DNA of 43,852 nucleotides from Variovorax sp. dw_308 (GTDB taxonomy: Bacteria; Pseudomonadota; Gammaproteobacteria; Burkholderiales; Burkholderiaceae_C): contig NZ_JAATOM010000036.1 in assembly GCF_019207085.1 (NCBI RefSeq), forward strand, positions 1 through 43,852, given 5' to 3'. Below are positions 22,899-32,472 of the stretch, in pieces (the first letter of the stretch is position 1; each line of letters starts with the position of its first letter). The translations under genes and the position numbers were made by a program. A model generated the notes under the pieces. The model did not search any database and had not been told where the DNA came from. It saw only the letters and a program-made list of their open reading frames with translations.

Positions 22899-25369
22899 CC
22901 CCCTCCACCACCCAAGAGCAGATGCCGGTGGTGCGCGAGCTCGCCGACTTCCCGCGCAACTCGGGCAACTGGCTCGAGCGCGCCGTCTTCAACCATCGCC
23001 TGCTCGTCACACTGGCCTGCCTCGTCGCCACGCTGGTGCTGGGCTTCCTGGCCACGCGCGTGTCGCTCAACGCCAGCTTCGACAAGATGATCCCGGTGGG
23101 TCATCCCTACATCCAGAACTACCTGCAGAACCGCAGCGAGCTGCGCGGCATGGGCAACACGCTGCGAGTGGTGGTGGAAAGCGAGAAGGGCGACATCTTC
23201 GATGCGCGCTACCTCGATGCGCTCAAGCACATCAACGACGACTTGTTCCTCATGCAGGGCGTGGACCGCGCCTGGGTCAAGTCGCTGTGGACCCCGGCCA
23301 CGCGCTGGACCGAGGTGACCGAAGAAGGCTTCCAGGGCGGCCCGGTGATGCCCGACAACTTCGACGGCAAGGCCACCAGCGTCGACAAGCTCAAGCTCAA
23401 TGTTGCGCGCGCCGGCCTGGTCGGCAGCCTGGTGGCCAACGACTTCAAGTCCAGCGCCATCGTGGCGCCATTGCTGGACGGCGGCAAGGACGGCCGGCTC
23501 GACTACTGGCGCCTGTCGCACGACATCGAGACGCAGATCCGCGACAAGTACGAGAAGGGCACGGCCGCCGATGGCCAGCCCTGGGGCGTGAAGGTGCACG
23601 TGATCGGCTTTGCCAAGATCATCGGCGACCTGCTCGATGGTCTGGTGCAGGTGATGGCTTATTTCGGCATCGCCACGCTGATCGCCGGCCTGCTGCTGTA
23701 CGGCTACACGCGCTGCCTGCGCAGCACCGCCATGGTGTTGGCCTGCTCGCTGATCGCGGTGCTGTGGCAGGTGGGGCTGGTGCAGCTGGTGGGGCTGGAG
23801 CTGGACCCGTACTCCATGCTGGTGCCCTTCCTGGTGTTCGCCATCGGCGTGAGCCATGGCGCGCAGAAGATGAACGGCATCATGCAGGACATCGGCCGCG
23901 GCACGCACCGGCTGGTGGCCGCGCGCTACACCTTCCGGCGCCTGTTCCTGGCCGGCGTCACGGCATTGCTGGCGGACGCGGTGGGCTTCGGCGTGCTGAT
24001 GCTGATCCCGATCCCGGTGATCCGCGAACTCGCGCTCACGGCCAGCATCGGTGTCGCGGTGCTGATCTTCACCAACCTGCTGCTGCTGCCGGTGCTGCTG
24101 TCATACGTGGGCGTGAGCCCGAAGGCGGCCGCGCGCAGCCTGCAGGTGGAGCAGGCCCAAGCGGCGGGGCAGGGCGGACGCCTGTGGGCCGTGCTGGACA
24201 ACTTCGCGGCCAGGCGCAGTTGGGCGCTGGCCGCGGTGCTGGGCTCGCTCGCGCTTGGCGTCGTGGGCTTCGCCATCAGCCTCAAGCTGCAGGTGGGCGA
24301 CCTCGACCCGGGCGCACCGGAGCTGCGCCCCGACTCGCGCTACAACCGCGACAACGCCTACGTGGCGAAGAACTATTCACTCTCGAGCGACCTGTTCGCC
24401 GTGATCGTCAAGACGCCCAAGGAAGGCTGCCTGAAGTACGCCACGCTGGAGCACGTGGACCGCCTGGCCTGGGAGCTGCAGCAGCTGCCCGAGGTGCGAA
24501 CGACGGTTTCGCTCACGGACGTGGTGCGCCAGATCACCGCCGGTTCCTTCGAGGGCAACCCCAAGTGGCAGACCATCTCGCGCAACCAGGACATCCTGAA
24601 CTACGGCGCGCAGCAGGCCACGGTGAACAACCCCGAGATGTTCAACGTCGAGTGCTCGGTGATGCCACTGGTGGCCTACCTGAGCGACCACAAGGCGGCC
24701 ACCCTGCAGAAGGTGCTGCGCGTGGTGGAGGACTTCGTGAAGGCCAACCCGACCGACCCGGCGCTGGTGCAGGTGCTGCCCGCGGCGGGCTCCGCGGGCA
24801 TCGAGGCGGCCACCAACATCGTGGTGCACGAGGCCAACCGCACCATGCTGTTCTACGTGTACGCGGCGGTCATCGCGCTGTGCTTCCTGACCTTCCGCTC
24901 CTGGCGCGCGGTGCTGGTGGCGGTGATCCCGCTGGTCCTCACCTCGATCCTTTGCGAGGCGCTGATGGTATGGCTGGGCATCGGCGTGAAGGTGGCCACA
25001 TTGCCGGTGATCGCGCTGGGCGTGGGCATCGGGGTGGACTATGCGCTGTACCTGCTGAGCGTGCAGCTCGCCGGGCAGCGTCGCGGCCTCACCTTGGCCA
25101 AGGCGTATGCCGAAGCGGTGACCTTCACCGGTCGCGTGGTGGCGCTGGTCGGCGTGACCCTGGCCGCGGGCGTCATCACCTGGGCTTTCTCGCCCATCAA
25201 GTTCCAGGCCGACATGGGCATCCTGCTGACCTTCATGTTCGTCTGGAACATGGTCGGCGCGCTGGTGCTGATCCCGGCCCTGTCGCACTTCCTCTTGAAT
25301 GACCGGCATTTCAAGCCGGTTCCCTCTGCAACCACCGCCGGCGCCGATCTCGCGGCGACGCCGGCCTGA
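22895..25369 (+). CDS. MMPL/RND-superfamily membrane transporter
   Basis: 824-residue inner-membrane protein with the two-repeat RND layout: one membrane helix near residues 29-50 (LLVTLACLVATLVLGFLATR), a periplasmic domain, then a helix bundle (IATLIAGLLLYGYTR, SMLVPFLVFAIGVSHGAQKM). The pattern repeats in the second half (VIALCFLTFRSWRAVLVAVI, VIALGVGIGVDYALYLLSVQ). The GVSHG and GIGVDY segments correspond to the proton-relay helix region of MmpL proteins. These export or shuttle lipids and hydrophobic compounds using proton motive force. It is coupled to the YCF48-like gene and followed 23 bases later by a CoA ligase, so it may pass substrate toward activation. Direction of transport is not known. 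Confidence 0.92.
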   Translation: MTPSTTQEQMPVVRELADFPRNSGNWLERAVFNHRLLVTLACLVATLVLGFLATRVSLNASFDKMIPVGHPYIQNYLQNRSELRGMGNTLRVVVESEKGDIFDARYLDALKHINDDLFLMQGVDRAWVKSLWTPATRWTEVTEEGFQGGPVMPDNFDGKATSVDKLKLNVARAGLVGSLVANDFKSSAIVAPLLDGGKDGRLDYWRLSHDIETQIRDKYEKGTAADGQPWGVKVHVIGFAKIIGDLLDGLVQVMAYFGIATLIAGLLLYGYTRCLRSTAMVLACSLIAVLWQVGLVQLVGLELDPYSMLVPFLVFAIGVSHGAQKMNGIMQDIGRGTHRLVAARYTFRRLFLAGVTALLADAVGFGVLMLIPIPVIRELALTASIGVAVLIFTNLLLLPVLLSYVGVSPKAAARSLQVEQAQAAGQGGRLWAVLDNFAARRSWALAAVLGSLALGVVGFAISLKLQVGDLDPGAPELRPDSRYNRDNAYVAKNYSLSSDLFAVIVKTPKEGCLKYATLEHVDRLAWELQQLPEVRTTVSLTDVVRQITAGSFEGNPKWQTISRNQDILNYGAQQATVNNPEMFNVECSVMPLVAYLSDHKAATLQKVLRVVEDFVKANPTDPALVQVLPAAGSAGIEAATNIVVHEANRTMLFYVYAAVIALCFLTFRSWRAVLVAVIPLVLTSILCEALMVWLGIGVKVATLPVIALGVGIGVDYALYLLSVQLAGQRRGLTLAKAYAEAVTFTGRVVALVGVTLAAGVITWAFSPIKFQADMGILLTFMFVWNMVGALVLIPALSHFLLNDRHFKPVPSATTAGADLAATPA

Positions 25370-25392
25370 CAAGAACCCATCAAGGAACGACG

Positions 25393-27026
<1,634 letters not shown>

Positions 27027-27033
<7 letters not shown>

Positions 27034-27052
27034 GCGCTGACGCCCTCAGGCG
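27027..27052. terminator. Bidirectional hairpin spanning two convergent stop codons
   Basis: CGCCTGAG at 27027-27034 pairs with CTCAGGCG at 27045-27052 around a 10-base loop. The stem contains the stop codon of the ligase on the plus strand and that of LAL regulator 2 on the minus strand. It may terminate both transcripts, although no T run follows on either side. Confidence 0.5.
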
Positions 27053-29727
27053 ACAGCGTCTTCGTCGATCACCAGCCCCATCATCCGCGCCCGGTCGACG
27101 GCATGCCGCCGCGAGCCGGCCGACAGCTTGGCGAAGAGATTTTTCAGGTGCCACTTGACGGTCTCGTCGCCGACGTCCATGGCCTTGGCGATGTGCTTGT
27201 TGGAGTGGCCGGCCGCGACCAGGCGCAGCACCTCGGCTTCCTTGGGTGTGAGCAAGCCGCCCGGGCTCGCCGCGGGCTTGCGGGGCGGCGTGTGCGCGGG
27301 CGGTAGCGCGGTTGACGCGGCGGCCGGCGCCTGGCGCGCATCGGCGGCCTCGAGTCTCCGGCGCAGCGCGAGGACCGCCGGATGGGCTTCTTCCACGAGC
27401 CGCAGGCAGCCACGCATCGCGCCGATGCTCAGCGCTTCCGCAAGCAGGGGCAGCGCCCGCTCCGATCCCGCCAGCTCGGCCGCGACCGCGCGCAAGGCCT
27501 GGACCGTGACCGCCTCGCGCGCGAAGTTGGCGGCGCGCGCCAGCTCGGCCGCGTCCGAAAGTTCAGCCTGCGCGCTGGCGCCGTCGAATCGCGCGATGGC
27601 CAGCAGCGCGCGTGCGAGCGCGCAGCGCAGCTTGTACTCGCGCAGGAAGGGCAGGTACTCGGGCCCCTCGAAGGTGGGCGCCAGCGCCTCGAGGGTCGGC
27701 ATCAGCGCCGTCGCCGATTCGACGTGTCCCTTGCACGCGTGCAGGTGGATGCGCATCGCCAGACCCGCAAGCACCAGCCGCGGCATGGACCGGGCACGCC
27801 CGTCGGCCTCCATGCTGCCCAGCACCCCCAGCGCACGGCGTTCGTCGCCCTGCGCGGCCGCGAGCCTTACCCGCGTTTCATAGGCGAGCAGGATCGCGTC
27901 GGGAAACACGAAGCGCTCCATCACGTCCACCCGATGGGCGAGCAGGGCCTCGGCGCGCGCGACCTCGTCGCGTTCCAGCAGCGCTGCCGCCATGCCAACG
28001 GCGTGCAGGCACGCGACGGTGCTGCGCCGGCCCTGGGTCCGCTCCGCATGCGCGAGCGGGCCCTGCAGCAGTTCCTCCACGCGGATCGGGTCGCCCTCGC
28101 GCAGCAGGGCCACCGCCAGGTAGAGCCGGGAGATCGAGAACACCAGCGCCAGCGTGCGGTTGTCGGCGGCCTCGGGGGCGGGGCTGGTGTCCATGGCATG
28201 CACCTGCGCGAGCTCGCCACTGGCCACCGCTACCACTGCGCAGGTGTTGAAGTAGGACTGCCGGTGAACCGGGTCGACCACGTAGTCCGGCAGCGTCGGC
28301 CAGCGCGCCATGATGGCCGGGATCAGCCCGATCCGGTCCGCGCAGGCCTCGGCGCAGGATGCGACCAGCGCGGCCATGAAAGTCATGGCGGGTTCGGTCG
28401 ATGGATCGCGCAGGACTTCGTCCGCCGTCCGGCGCGCTTCGTCGGGACGATTGCCGAGTGCCATGACCCAGGCTCCGATCAGCCGGAGCTGGACGTTGTC
28501 GGCCAGCGTTTCCGGCGCCAAGTGGGGGATCCATTGCAGCGCTTCCGCGAGGTCGCCGCTGGTGGCCACCGACCACAGGCCTTGGCTCGCGCAAGCCTGG
28601 GCGAGCGGCTCGTCCTTTGCCGCGAGCGCGTGCCGCGCTGCGTCCGGAAAGAACCGGCGCTGCGCCAGCCACTGGGCGGCGCGCAGGTGCAGTTGCGTTC
28701 TTTCCGCCTCGGGAAGCTGCTCGAAGCGGCCCAGCAGGAAGTCGCGCGCGAGCGCGTGCAGCCGCATCCACCCTTGCGCCTCGGTCACGGTGAAGATCGG
28801 CGTGTCCGCCATCATCTGCTCCAGCCATGGCGCCGCCATCGGGCTGCCCGTGGTCGCTTCGCACAGTTCGCGCGACAGGGGGTCGAGGATCGCGATGCGC
28901 GTCAGGAAGGCTGCGACGGCTTCGGGAAGGTGGTCGAGCAGCGATTCGATGAAGTAGCGCTCGAGGTCGCCGCTGCGGGCCGACAGCGCCAGCACGGCGG
29001 TGTGGTAGTGCGGCGAGCGCTCGATCGCCGCGGCCGCCAGCTGAAGTCCGATCGGCCAACCCTCGGTCATCTCGTGCAGCCTGACGCAGTCGTCGAGCTC
29101 GAGGCGCTTGCCGAAGCGCTTGCGCAGCAGGGCGACGGCATCGTCTAGGTCCAGGCGCAGGTCGTCGACGGTGACGCGGGCGCATTCGCCGCGGGCGGTG
29201 AGCTCGACGGTGGGCAGCACCAGCGGCACGCGCGTGCCGAGAACCACAGTCAGGTTGGCCGGCGCGTTCATGAGCAGGTAGGCCAGCGCGTCACGCGCCG
29301 TCTCCCGCGGCAGGTTCTCGCCGTCGTCAAGGACGATCACGGTGGGCGCGGCCAGGCTGGCAATCTCCGATAGCACCGCGGTCAGCGCATCGAGCGCGCG
29401 CTCGGGGTCGTCCCCGTATTCGAGCGCGATGCGGTCGAAGCTGGCGCGGCCGCTGGCGCTGCGCATCGCCTGGGCCAGCACCCGGGCAAAGCGGATCGGG
29501 CCGTCCTGCGCATCGAGCGTCGCCCAGGTCACGAGCGCACCGCGCTCGAGCCAGAGCAGGCGCCACTGCACCAGCACCGTGGACTTGCCGAATCCGCCCG
29601 GCGCGCACACCTCGATGAACGCGCGTTCGCGCACCTCGTCCCACAGCTGGGCCAGCCGGGGACGCGCGATCACCATGCGATGGGCGCGTGGCGGCGTTGT
29701 CTTCAGGACGATGCGGTCTTGGTCCAT
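27046..29727 (-). CDS. Large ATP-binding LuxR-family (LAL / MalT-type) transcriptional activator, copy 2
   Basis: 893 residues from ATG 29727 (MDQDRIVLKTTPPRAHRMVI). Walker A is APGGFGKST at residues 42-50, Walker B-like TVIVLDDGENL follows, then a helical sensor region, and the C-terminal helix-turn-helix reads LTPKEAEVLRLVAAGHSNKH with ETVKWHLKNLFAKLSAGSRR. Same architecture as copy 1 but clearly diverged, so the two probably sense different inducers. Upstream in-frame ATG codons as far as 29916 would add a Pro/Arg-rich extension overlapping the divergent promoter and are not favoured. It is divergent from the second cupin operon, making that its likeliest target; its 3' end converges on the first cupin operon. 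Confidence 0.9.
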   Translation of the reverse strand: MDQDRIVLKTTPPRAHRMVIARPRLAQLWDEVRERAFIEVCAPGGFGKSTVLVQWRLLWLERGALVTWATLDAQDGPIRFARVLAQAMRSASGRASFDRIALEYGDDPERALDALTAVLSEIASLAAPTVIVLDDGENLPRETARDALAYLLMNAPANLTVVLGTRVPLVLPTVELTARGECARVTVDDLRLDLDDAVALLRKRFGKRLELDDCVRLHEMTEGWPIGLQLAAAAIERSPHYHTAVLALSARSGDLERYFIESLLDHLPEAVAAFLTRIAILDPLSRELCEATTGSPMAAPWLEQMMADTPIFTVTEAQGWMRLHALARDFLLGRFEQLPEAERTQLHLRAAQWLAQRRFFPDAARHALAAKDEPLAQACASQGLWSVATSGDLAEALQWIPHLAPETLADNVQLRLIGAWVMALGNRPDEARRTADEVLRDPSTEPAMTFMAALVASCAEACADRIGLIPAIMARWPTLPDYVVDPVHRQSYFNTCAVVAVASGELAQVHAMDTSPAPEAADNRTLALVFSISRLYLAVALLREGDPIRVEELLQGPLAHAERTQGRRSTVACLHAVGMAAALLERDEVARAEALLAHRVDVMERFVFPDAILLAYETRVRLAAAQGDERRALGVLGSMEADGRARSMPRLVLAGLAMRIHLHACKGHVESATALMPTLEALAPTFEGPEYLPFLREYKLRCALARALLAIARFDGASAQAELSDAAELARAANFAREAVTVQALRAVAAELAGSERALPLLAEALSIGAMRGCLRLVEEAHPAVLALRRRLEAADARQAPAAASTALPPAHTPPRKPAASPGGLLTPKEAEVLRLVAAGHSNKHIAKAMDVGDETVKWHLKNLFAKLSAGSRRHAVDRARMMGLVIDEDAVA

Positions 29728-29831
29728 CGTTGCCGGGGCGGCTGCGCTGCCGAGGCCTCCTGCGGATGCTGTAGGGGCGCCGAGCGTACCGCGAAATCGC
29801 GTGCTCGGTGCGGCCGGTCGGGGCCGTCCGG

Positions 29832-29851
29832 CCCCCCCGTGCCTGGGGGGG
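29832..29851. promoter_or_regulatory. C-run/G-run dyad between LAL regulator 2 and the second cupin gene
   Basis: A run of seven C, a six-base spacer GTGCCT and a run of seven G, followed by TCGAA. Centre is about 78 bases before the cupin start at 29919 and 114 before the regulator start at 29727. A GGATACCTT stretch about 17 bases beyond it toward the cupin gene could serve as a -10 element. Its position in a divergent promoter argues against a terminator. A close copy lies at 30404-30423. Confidence 0.45.
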
Positions 29852-29918
29852 TCGAATGCGGCGAGCGCGGATACCTTCGGGGCTTCCCATGGACTACTGG
29901 CTCCCCCGAAAGGCAAGC

Positions 29919-30395
29919 ATGAATTTTGAACGCGTGGACACCAGCCTCATGGACGACGACGCGTACCCGTGGATGCCGTTCGCACCGTACAGCGACCGCG
30001 TCGAGGTCAAGTACTTCCGGGCCGACCCCATCCGCGGCGAGACCATCGCCCTGCTCAAGGTGCCGCCCGGCATTTCGCTGCCGATGCACCACAACACCGG
30101 CACCGTCATCGTCTACACGGTGCAGGGCAGGTGGCGCCACCTGGAAACCGAGTGGGTCGCCGGCCCCGGCAGCGTGGTGTTCGAGCCGGCGTCGTCGCGC
30201 CACACCCCGCAGGCCATTGCCGACCAGCAGGGCGATGTGATCGTCCTGAACGTGATCGTCGGGGAGACGCACTACCTCGACGCCCTGGGCAACACCGTCG
30301 CCATCGAGAACTGGAAGACCGCGGTGAATCGCTACATCGCCCATTGCAAGGCGCAGGGCCTCCCGCCCAAGGACCTCACCAGCTTCGCCGGCTGA
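29919..30395 (+). CDS. DAD-like cupin, copy 2, with His-to-Asn change in the metal site
   Basis: 158-residue cupin of the same family as the copies at 17992 and 30496. The start ATG 29919 is preceded by GAAAGG; an in-frame ATG at 29889 lacks this. The metal-site strand reads MHHNTGT: His57 is present, but the position of the second metal His is Asn59. His95 is kept in SRHTPQ. Copies 1 and 3 have His at the equivalent position. This could lower or alter metal binding (a two-His-plus-Asn site, or use of His58 instead) or mark a non-catalytic partner. First gene of the second cupin operon. Confidence 0.85.
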   Translation: MNFERVDTSLMDDDAYPWMPFAPYSDRVEVKYFRADPIRGETIALLKVPPGISLPMHHNTGTVIVYTVQGRWRHLETEWVAGPGSVVFEPASSRHTPQAIADQQGDVIVLNVIVGETHYLDALGNTVAIENWKTAVNRYIAHCKAQGLPPKDLTSFAG

Positions 30396-30403
30396 TGCAC
30401 CCT

Positions 30404-30423
30404 CCCCCCCGGGCTGGGGGGGG
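30404..30423. promoter_or_regulatory. C-run/G-run dyad between the second and third cupin genes
   Basis: Seven C, spacer GGGCT, eight G, then TCGAAAAA. It begins 9 bases after the copy 2 stop codon and its centre is 83 bases before the copy 3 start. The sequence with its TCGAA flank closely repeats the dyad at 29832-29851. It could be a regulatory site with the same spacing as the other operators, or a stem acting as a partial terminator; the lack of a T run makes the latter less convincing. Confidence 0.4.
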
Positions 30424-30495
30424 TCGAAAAATCCCCAAAACCTAAAGTTCACCCAACCGCTCAATGTCGAGCGCAACAACCCCAGGAGACCCCAC

Positions 30496-30978
30496 ATGAG
30501 TTCCATCGGCTTCGATCCCAAGTACCTGCAAGGCGGCGACACGCCCTGGCTGCCCTTCACCCCCTACAACGCCGACGTCGGCATCAAGCTGCTGCACGTC
30601 GACCAGTCGCGCGGCGAGATGGCCCTGCTGATGCGCGTGCCCGCCGGCACCTTCCTCGGCGCGCACAACCACCGCGGCCGCGTGGTGCTCTACACGATCC
30701 AGGGCGGCTGGCGCTACATGGAGCACGACTGGGTCGCGCGTGCCGGCGACTTCGTGTATGAGACTGCCGGCTCGCGCCACAGCTTCCAGGGCGAGGCGGG
30801 CGACGACGCACTGCTGTTCGTGCTGCTCGACGGTTCGCTGGAGTTTCTCGACGAGGCCGGCAACGTCGCCGCGATCGAGGACTGGCGCTCGATGCTGGAA
30901 CGCCTGAACGCGCACTGCGAGGAGACGAACATGCCGGTGCCCGAGCTCTCGGAGTTTCCCCAGGCGACGCACGCCTGA
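30496..30978 (+). CDS. DAD-like cupin, copy 3
   Basis: 160-residue cupin. The metal-site strand reads AHNHRGR (His57, His59), with His95 in SRHSFQ, so a complete three-His set is present. The opening DTPWLPFTPYNADVGIKLLH and the AAIEDWRSMLERLNAHCEE end correspond to the other copies. AGGAG lies 8 bases before ATG 30496. Adjacent to copy 2 in one operon, so the two may form a heteromeric enzyme or act on successive substrates. As for copy 1, cleavage of an aryl ketone with O2 is a family-based guess. Confidence 0.85.
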   Translation: MSSIGFDPKYLQGGDTPWLPFTPYNADVGIKLLHVDQSRGEMALLMRVPAGTFLGAHNHRGRVVLYTIQGGWRYMEHDWVARAGDFVYETAGSRHSFQGEAGDDALLFVLLDGSLEFLDEAGNVAAIEDWRSMLERLNAHCEETNMPVPELSEFPQATHA

Positions 30979-31003
30979 TCCCGTCCAACGCCGGAGACAC
31001 GAA

Positions 31004-31753
31004 ATGAACACACAGGCAATGAGCGGTCGCCGCATCGCCGGCTGGGCTGGCCTTCTGGCGGCGCCGCTGGGACTCTTCAACATCGCCACCTTCCTGTCGG
31101 TGACCAACGGGAACACGGAGGCGCTTCTCGATCCGGCCTATGCGCTGGCCCTGCCGGCCTCGGCGCAGGCGGTCTTCACGGCCAGCATGGTCGCCGACAC
31201 GCTCGGCTTCTATCTGTTGCCGGCGATGCTGGGCGGCTACCTGGCGACCTGCCTGCCCGCCGCGCAGCGCGCCCGGGCAGCGCTCGCCTCGCCGTGCCTG
31301 CTGGTCTTCGCGGTCCTCGGCATCCTGGGCGCGCTGCTGCAGATGGCGGCCCTGCCGGCCCTCGCCGCGGCCCACGCTGCGGGCATGCCAGGCGCGGAGG
31401 CTGCCTGGGTCGTCATCGTCAACACGGCGCAGAACGGCTTGTGGTGGTTCGAGATGCTGCCCTTCGGGATCTACGCGCTGCTGTGCGGCTCCTCGCTGCG
31501 GGCGGCGAAGTTCGGCTTCGGCAGCCTGCTGATCGCCGGCGGCGTCCTCGGGCTGCTCTATTGGGTGCTGACGATTCCAGGCGTGGCCAGCGTGGTGCCA
31601 GGCGCCGCCATGGGCGCGGAGACGGCGGGGCTTTTGGCACTGCTCACCATCCTGGCATGGGCCTTCCTGACGGGATGGACGATGCTGCGCAAGGACGCCG
31701 GTGCGCTGGACGCGGCTGCACTTGCGAAACCGCTGCCGCAGGCCAACCGCTGA
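31004..31753 (+). CDS. Polytopic membrane protein of unknown function
   Basis: 249 residues with about six predicted membrane helices, including AGWAGLLAAPLGLFNIATFL, TLGFYLLPAMLGGYLATCL, LLVFAVLGILGALLQMAALP, MLPFGIYALLCGSSL, LLIAGGVLGLLYWVLTIPGV and GLLALLTILAWAFLTGW. No enzyme motif is visible; the layout vaguely recalls DUF4386-type proteins but I cannot assign it. It lies 25 bases after the third cupin in the same operon, with GGAGA upstream of ATG 31004. The genes that follow encode two more small membrane proteins, so the three may form a complex. Confidence 0.8.
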   Translation: MNTQAMSGRRIAGWAGLLAAPLGLFNIATFLSVTNGNTEALLDPAYALALPASAQAVFTASMVADTLGFYLLPAMLGGYLATCLPAAQRARAALASPCLLVFAVLGILGALLQMAALPALAAAHAAGMPGAEAAWVVIVNTAQNGLWWFEMLPFGIYALLCGSSLRAAKFGFGSLLIAGGVLGLLYWVLTIPGVASVVPGAAMGAETAGLLALLTILAWAFLTGWTMLRKDAGALDAAALAKPLPQANR

Positions 31754-31787
31754 ATCACGGCCACGCCTCGCCTCGAAGGAGTCATCC

Positions 31788-31964
31788 ATGAAGCATCTTC
31801 GATCCTTCTGGCCCGAGATCGCTGTCGCAGCCTTCGTGCTGATCGTGGCCGCTTCATCGGTCATGGTTCCCCCACCGGAGCGCGACGTCTCGCCGGCTGC
31901 CGGGATGCGCAGTGCGCCCAGCTACCCGGAAGCGCCCCTTCGCGCAGGGGCCCTGCTGCCATGA
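31788..31964 (+). CDS. Small single-helix membrane protein
   Basis: 58 residues, starting MKHLRSFWPEIAVAAFVLIV; one membrane helix at about residues 9-27, then a short periplasm-facing tail with two prolines-rich stretches (VPPPERDVSPAAG). GAAGGAG is 7 bases before the ATG, which supports real translation. Located between two other small membrane protein genes in the cupin operon. No recognised family. Function unknown; a subunit or anchor of a membrane complex is possible. Confidence 0.7.
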   Translation: MKHLRSFWPEIAVAAFVLIVAASSVMVPPPERDVSPAAGMRSAPSYPEAPLRAGALLP

Positions 31965-31995
31965 AGAGGTTCCGGATCCAACCAGGAGAAATGAA

Positions 31996-32472
31996 ATGAA
32001 CATGCAAAGCAACACCCACGCCGAGGGTCCGATCGGCTTTCGCGACACCTCGAAGTCCCACGGCATGGCGATGAACATCATCTACCACCTGTCCTATGTC
32101 GTCGGACTCTTCTTCATCATCGGAGAGACGGTCAAGCGCGGGCCGGGCTACTTCGCGATCAACGCGACCACGATGTTCGAAGACTACTTCGGTGGGGCCG
32201 TGCTGATTGCGGCGGCCCTGTTCTGGCATCGCCGGCACAGCCTGGCGCCGAAGCTGATGTCGGCGGCCTGGGCCTATTCCCTGGGCGGACTGTTCGTGCC
32301 CTTCTTTGCCCATCTCGAAGCGGCGTTGCGCGGCTACACCATGCGTCCGGACCAGCCGTACCAGGACACCGCCTCGATCGTGATCAAAGGGGTTCTGTGG
32401 CTCATCTGCCTGGTCTGCGCCTACGTGAGCCTGCGCAGCGGCAACGTTTCCACGGCGGGAGCACGTCGATGA
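31996..32472 (+). CDS. Four-helix membrane protein of unknown function
   Basis: 158 residues from ATG 31996, with AGGAG 10 bases upstream. Predicted membrane segments: IIYHLSYVVGLFFIIGETV, YFGGAVLIAAALFWHRR, LMSAAWAYSLGGLFVPFFAH and IVIKGVLWLICLVCAYVSL. Several His and Glu residues lie near the membrane faces (FWHRRHSLAP, FAHLEAAL), but no established motif is formed. Its stop overlaps the amidohydrolase start as ATGA, so translation of the two is coupled. Confidence 0.8.
   Translation: MNMQSNTHAEGPIGFRDTSKSHGMAMNIIYHLSYVVGLFFIIGETVKRGPGYFAINATTMFEDYFGGAVLIAAALFWHRRHSLAPKLMSAAWAYSLGGLFVPFFAHLEAALRGYTMRPDQPYQDTASIVIKGVLWLICLVCAYVSLRSGNVSTAGARR

Noticed and set aside
29728..29916. N-terminal extension of LAL regulator 2 to upstream in-frame ATG codons
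   Set aside because: The added residues are Pro/Arg/Ala-rich, run across the divergent promoter dyad and have no counterpart in LAL proteins; ATG 29727 begins shortly before the ATPase domain.
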